Shown here piece after piece: positions 60,291 through 64,000 of a stretch of 64,000 bases of DNA. Under the pieces are notes generated by a model that saw only the letters and a list, made by a program, of their open reading frames with translations, did not search any database and had not been told where the DNA came from. This stretch comes from Ahaetulla prasina (lineage: Eukaryota > Chordata > Lepidosauria > Squamata > Colubridae). The DNA lies in contig NC_080546.1 of the NCBI RefSeq assembly GCF_028640845.1, positions 55,005,409 to 55,069,408 on the forward strand, read 5' to 3'. Position 1 is the first letter of the stretch. Each line of letters begins with the position of its first letter. The position numbers were made by a program, and so were the translations under genes.

Positions 60291-60389
60291 ATATAGAATT
60301 GCAAAGCATTGGACATAACTGAATGAATAATATCATCAACAGGATTTGATGTCTTTTTGGGGGTGTTGTTTGATTTATGAACAAAATTT

Positions 60390-60665
60390 TATTTATTTAT
60401 TTATGTATTTTGCATTTCTATCCTGCCCTTCTCCGAAGACTCAGGGCAGCTTACACTATGTTAGCAATAGTCTTCATTCTATTTGTATATTTATATACAA
60501 AGTCAATTTATTGCCCCCAACAATCTGGGTCCTCATTTTACCTACCTTATAAAGAATGGAAGGCTGAGTCAACCTTGGGTCTAGTGGGACTAGAACCTGC
60601 ACTAATTGCAGGCAGCTGCTGTTAATAACAGACTGCACTAGCAGTGTGAGCCACAGAGGCTCTTC
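60390..60665 (-). mobile_element. tRNA-derived SINE with CR1-like 3' tail, copy 3
   Basis: Same family as 30545 and 50755: CCTGCCCTTCTCCGAAGACT at its 3' end after a (TTTA)n tail, GGGACTAGAACCTGCA (reverse of the B box) and a head near 60660. Confidence 0.82.
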
Positions 60666-60946
60666 CTAGTTTTTACTCTTTTTCTTTTTCTTAAATAATT
60701 TTACATCACATCATTAGCACCATTATATGCAAACAAAAGTCTATGTGCCTTTAATAAAGGAAACTATTGGCATTATTATGTACATTTTCTTGAGTTTTTA
60801 GAAAATGTAATATTAAATTAAATCTTACATTAAATAATAAGTGCAATATTGTGGCCTATAAAACAAAATGATATAGGTAAAGTTTTCAGCTTTTTTTTCT
60901 CCCTTTGGGAAATATGGCTATCTCCAAATAATAAACAAAAATTTTC
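60666..60946. other. AT-rich unique DNA
   Basis: Nothing recognised. Confidence 0.5.

Positions 60947-61012
<66 letters not shown>
60947..61012. repeat. (TA)n and (TG)n microsatellite
   Basis: About 10 TA units followed by about 21 TG units. Confidence 0.95.
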
Positions 61013-61984
61013 ATGTTAAAAATACATGTTACTGTACATAATATCCAATTTCAGAAATATATGCAGCATATCTAACAAGAATAGCATTTATTATTATTAA
61101 TAAGCAAGGGAAAATATCACTAATTCTGCAATTACTGTACATTTCAACTCACAAGAAATGGCAAACAAGAAAACACTTTGAAATTATATGGAATGCTATA
61201 CTTGTGCAGAGTAATAGAAACAAGAGACAATAAAACATATCAACAAATACATTCAAAAGAATATAATACTTAAGATAGCTTTTGACTAATAGCATCAACT
61301 GTTTCTTGGACGTAACTTAAATTCTATAGCAAAGTCTTTTATTTCTTTTCCCTGGATCTCCCTTAAATCCTTGGGAGTAATTCTGCTGTTTATCACAGTT
61401 GTTATGTTTCTTCAACAGATTTACAATGAGTTCTTGCTCCTTTTTCTAGGAGTTGTGGCTTTGTCTTTTGAAGGAATAACATTGTCTCAGAGGAAAAGGT
61501 TGAAAGGTGTAAATATTCAAACTCAGACACTGTCTGGCAATTGGACTGGCAGGTAGTATGCACTATTTAAATTATATATCTGTATATTTGTAATATGTAA
61601 TTTTATCTCTGTGAATATAGTCACAAACTTGTTTCAGAAAAGTATTTATGTTTCAAGACCATGGGTTTATTCACTATTTAACAAATTTACATGTTAAGCA
61701 TATATGAGTACTAATAATTAGGACTATAAAATTTCAGTCTGGAATAATAATGTATTGATAGTTTGAAATTATTGTTAAATTAAATCAGTTTGCTTTACTT
61801 CAGTTTGAATTTAATCTGCTTTTGAAATTAAATAGTTTTCTGAATTGAATACTTTGTTCAAAATGAATTATTTGACAATCCAAATTAAATCAACAATTTT
61901 AATAGGGCCAAAGCTGACTGAATTAGTATAGTAGTTAGGTATTATACTAATGTATAATTAATATAATAATTGTATAACTGTATA
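61013..61984. other. AT-rich unique DNA with one weak exon-like ORF
   Basis: No repeat recognised. The plus ORF at 61371-61556 contains a possible acceptor (TTTCTTCAACAG, ending at about 61419), about 130 bp of open frame coding for a hydrophobic stretch (EFLLLFLGVVALSF), and a possible donor (CAG then GTAGTA, about 61551). I recognise no protein family with confidence and treat it as unproven. Confidence 0.3.
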
Positions 61985-62346
61985 ATTAGGGACGCGGTGG
62001 CTCAGGTGCTAGGACGTTGAGTTTGCTGATCGATAGGTCGGTAGCTCGGCGTTTCGAATCCCTAGTGCTGCTGTGTAACGGAGTGAGCTCCCATTACTTG
62101 TCCCAGCTTCTGCCAACCTAGCAGTTTCGAAAGTACATAAAAAATGCAAGTAGAAAAAATAGGGACCACCTTTGGTGGGAAGGTAACAGCGTTCCGTGCG
62201 CCTTTGGCGTTGAGTCATGCCAGCCACATGACCATGGAGACATCTTCGGACAGCCCTGGCTCTTCAGCTTTGAAACGGAGATGAGCACCGCCCCCTAGAG
62301 TTGGCAACGACTAGCACGTATGTGGGAGGGGAACCTTTTACCTTAC
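61985..62346 (+). mobile_element. Sauria-type tRNA-derived SINE, plus strand
   Basis: Starts GACGCGGTGGCTCAGGTGCT (A box) and GGCGTTTCGAATCCC (B box), then GTGAGCTCCCATTACTTGTC, CATGACCATGGAGACATCTT and a 3' end GGGGAACCTTTTACCTTA. Full-length partner of 12653-13011, about 85-90 per cent alike by eye. No clear TSD. Confidence 0.85.
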
Positions 62347-62424
62347 TAACTGCAAGAGGGTAATTGTTTTTTCATTACTTCAATGAAAATTATTTTAATT
62401 TTTTTCTGTACTTTTCCTTTATAA

Positions 62425-62785
62425 TAAGACCACAATTGACCCAAAATTTCTGTTGCTAAATGAGACAGTTGTTAAGACAGTTGTTTTGCCCCATTTTATG
62501 ACTTTTCTTGTCACAGTTATTAAGTGAATCAGTGTAGTTGTTAATTTAGTAACACAGTTATTCAATGAATCTGGCTTTCCTTTGCTTGTAAGAAGTTCAC
62601 AACAGGATCCTGGGACACTGCAACTGTCATAAATACAGGTCAGTTGCCAAGCATTGAATTTTGATCATGTGATCATGGAGTTGCTGCAATGGTTGTAAGT
62701 GTGAAAAATAGTCATGTCACATTTTTCAGTGCCATTGTAACTTTGAATGGTCATTAAATGAACTGTTATAAGTCAAGGACCAGGG
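62425..62785 (+). mobile_element. TIR-type DNA element (MITE), copy 3
   Basis: The most complete of the three copies: it starts AAGACCACAATTGACCC and ends GAACTGTTATAAGTCAAGGA. Inside, GAATTTTGATCATGTGATCA and GGTTGTAAGTGTGAAAAATA match copies 1 and 2. Confidence 0.7.
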
Positions 62786-63095
62786 GTGAAATTCAGCAGG
62801 TTCTGACAGATTCTGGAAAACCGGTAGCGGACATTTTGAGTAGTTTGGAGATTCCGCAAATACCATCTCTGGCTGGCCCCAGAATGGGGTGGGAATGGAG
62901 ATTTTGCAATATTGTCGCCCAGGATGGAGAGGGAAAGGGGATTTTACAATATCCTTCCCTTGGAGTGGGGGCGAATGGAGATTTTACAGTATCCTTCCCC
63001 TGCCACACCCAGCAAGCTATGCCCAGCAAGCCACACCATGCCCCCAAGCCATGCCCACAGAACCGGTAGTAAAAAAATTGAATTCCATCACTGTC
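62786..63095 (-). repeat. GC-rich interspersed repeat with internal tandem units
   Basis: Begins GGGGTGAAATTCAGCAGG and ends AGAACCGGTAGTAAAAAAAT. The middle has three diverged tandem units of about 45-50 bp (AATGGAGATTTTGCAATAT, AAGGGGATTTTACAATATCC, AATGGAGATTTTACAGTATC). The reverse complement of its right end matches the repeat at 63603. No coding sequence. Confidence 0.6.
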
Positions 63096-63116
63096 GAGGA
63101 CTGTATTATTTTATAA

Positions 63117-63252
63117 AGCAGGGCTGTCAAACTTGCAGCCTATGGGCCAGATGTGTCATGTGCTGTCCATGCCCATGCCCTGTTTAGCGAAGAGGAAAAA
63201 AGTCCTGATATGTCACATGACGCCATAACAATGCGAGTTTGACACCCTGTTG
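63117..63252. mobile_element. Small TIR element, second copy
   Basis: GCAGGGCTGTCAAACTTG and GCGAGTTTGACACCCTG are terminal inverted repeats. The body (TGTCACATGACGCCATAACA) corresponds to the reverse complement of the 43328 copy. Confidence 0.68.
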
Positions 63253-63602
63253 TAAAATCTAAAGAAAACTTCCATGTGAAGCTTCTGCCCAAATCCTGTT
63301 AGCTGTGAATGTTCAGATTATAAACTGAGTTAATCCCGCCCCACTCTGGTTTAATTTGAAACCGAAACAAAATTATTTTTCTTTATAGGTTTGTTCTGGA
63401 TAGGTTTAGTTATGCAATACCTACTTGAGTGGTTATGCTTTAATTTATGATTCCTTTACTTTAAAGTTATTGTGTTACCTTGAATAGGATAGAATATTTT
63501 TATTTAGTCAGGACATTTAGAAAGAACCAGTTGATGGTCTTCCGTTCGCTAAGGTTTTTATAATATTAATCAATGACATATACATTCTCAATAAGGGTCC
63601 TC
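63253..63602. other. Unique DNA, no gene seen
   Basis: Nothing recognised. Confidence 0.5.
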
Positions 63603-63790
63603 ACCAGGGGTGGGTTCCAATTTCTTTTACTACTGGTTCTGTGGGTGTGACTTTTTTGGTGGGCATGGCTTGGTGGTCATGTGACTGGGTGGGTGTGGCT
63701 TGGTGGTCATGTGACTGGGTGGGTGTGGCCAACTTGACATCACTCAGGTCAAGGGTTAGGGTTAGGCTGCCTGGCCTCTCCTCGCTTCAA
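63603..63790 (+). repeat. GC-rich interspersed repeat with 30-bp tandem units
   Basis: Starts CAGGGGTGGGTTCCAATTTC and CTACTGGTTCTGTGGGTGTG, the inverse of the end of the 62786 repeat. It contains 2.4 units of a 30-bp tandem repeat (63661-63690, 63691-63720, then a part) built on GGCTTGGTGGTCATGTGACT. Confidence 0.65.
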
Positions 63791-63952
63791 AGGTCTCAAC
63801 GGGATACAATTTCCCTGTCTATTTATTTACTATTACTGAACATCCAAAATATACTATTTAATCCTATGTATATATGCCATATATTACATAGCGTAGTGTG
63901 TATAGGCACACAAAAAGATACATTATCTACTATATATACTGTATGTGTATGT

Positions 63953-63969
63953 ACACACACACACACACA
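63953..63969. repeat. (AC)n microsatellite
   Basis: Eight AC units near the window end. Confidence 0.9.
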
Positions 63970-64000
63970 GCTCTTCTAAAACTATATACATTCAACCTCA

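Noticed and set aside
61985..62060. A functional tRNA gene
   Set aside because: A and B boxes are present, but the cloverleaf is incomplete and a 280-bp SINE body follows.

Overview
The window looks like non-coding DNA from a squamate reptile, most likely a snake. I recognise no host protein-coding gene, rRNA gene or functional tRNA gene. The assignment rests on the repeat mix: young CR1 LINEs, L3/L2-type LINEs ending in (AATAG)n, BovB/RTE LINEs, tRNA-derived squamate SINEs (one type resembling the Sauria SINE), GATA-type microsatellites and Penelope-like elements (PLEs). The unique DNA between repeats is AT-rich and contains only short chance ORFs.

Layout. 1-10.5 kb is a dense transposon nest. 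It holds several PLE copies, most in head-to-head inverted pairs, carrying GIY-YIG endonuclease remnants. One PLE is split by a CR1 (4170-9732), and that CR1 is split by an opposite CR1 (4606-7013). Target-site duplications are visible at both levels. 10.5-16.1 kb has an old LINE piece, an (AATAG)n array on an L3 tail, three SINEs (one with a 12-bp TSD) and a 5'-truncated CR1. 16.1-27 kb is sparse: SINE halves, two copies of one TIR element, a GC-rich island framed by 81-bp direct repeats, and an L1 3' end. 27-30.3 kb holds a BovB interrupted by an L3 LINE and by a solo LTR, followed by a TA-flanked TIR element. 30-45 kb is mostly empty, with a CR1-tailed SINE, a 5S-rRNA-like SINE, R4/Dong-like LINE pieces, microsatellites and a small TIR element. 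45.2-48.4 kb is a nearly complete L3/L2-type LINE. 48.4-57.7 kb has a SINE, a truncated L3 LINE and old CR1 pieces. 57.7-60.3 kb is a second BovB, split by a 116-bp TA-flanked palindromic MITE and by a CR1, followed by a probable solo LTR. 60.3-64 kb carries SINEs, a TIR element and two divergent inverted copies of a GC-rich repeat.

How the pieces relate. Autonomous LINEs (CR1, L3, BovB) sit beside SINEs; one SINE type ends in a CR1-like 3' tail, consistent with mobilisation by CR1. The nesting gives a relative order: PLE and BovB copies are older, CR1, L3 and LTR insertions younger. The most unusual signal is the PLE set: recurrent inverted dimers whose ends share a conserved CTGAAGA-hairpin-GAAAC module, resembling the catalytic core of the hammerhead ribozymes known from PLEs. 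Its stem is kept by compensating base changes. Boundaries are estimates read by eye; family names rest on remembered protein and tail motifs, not on a database search.
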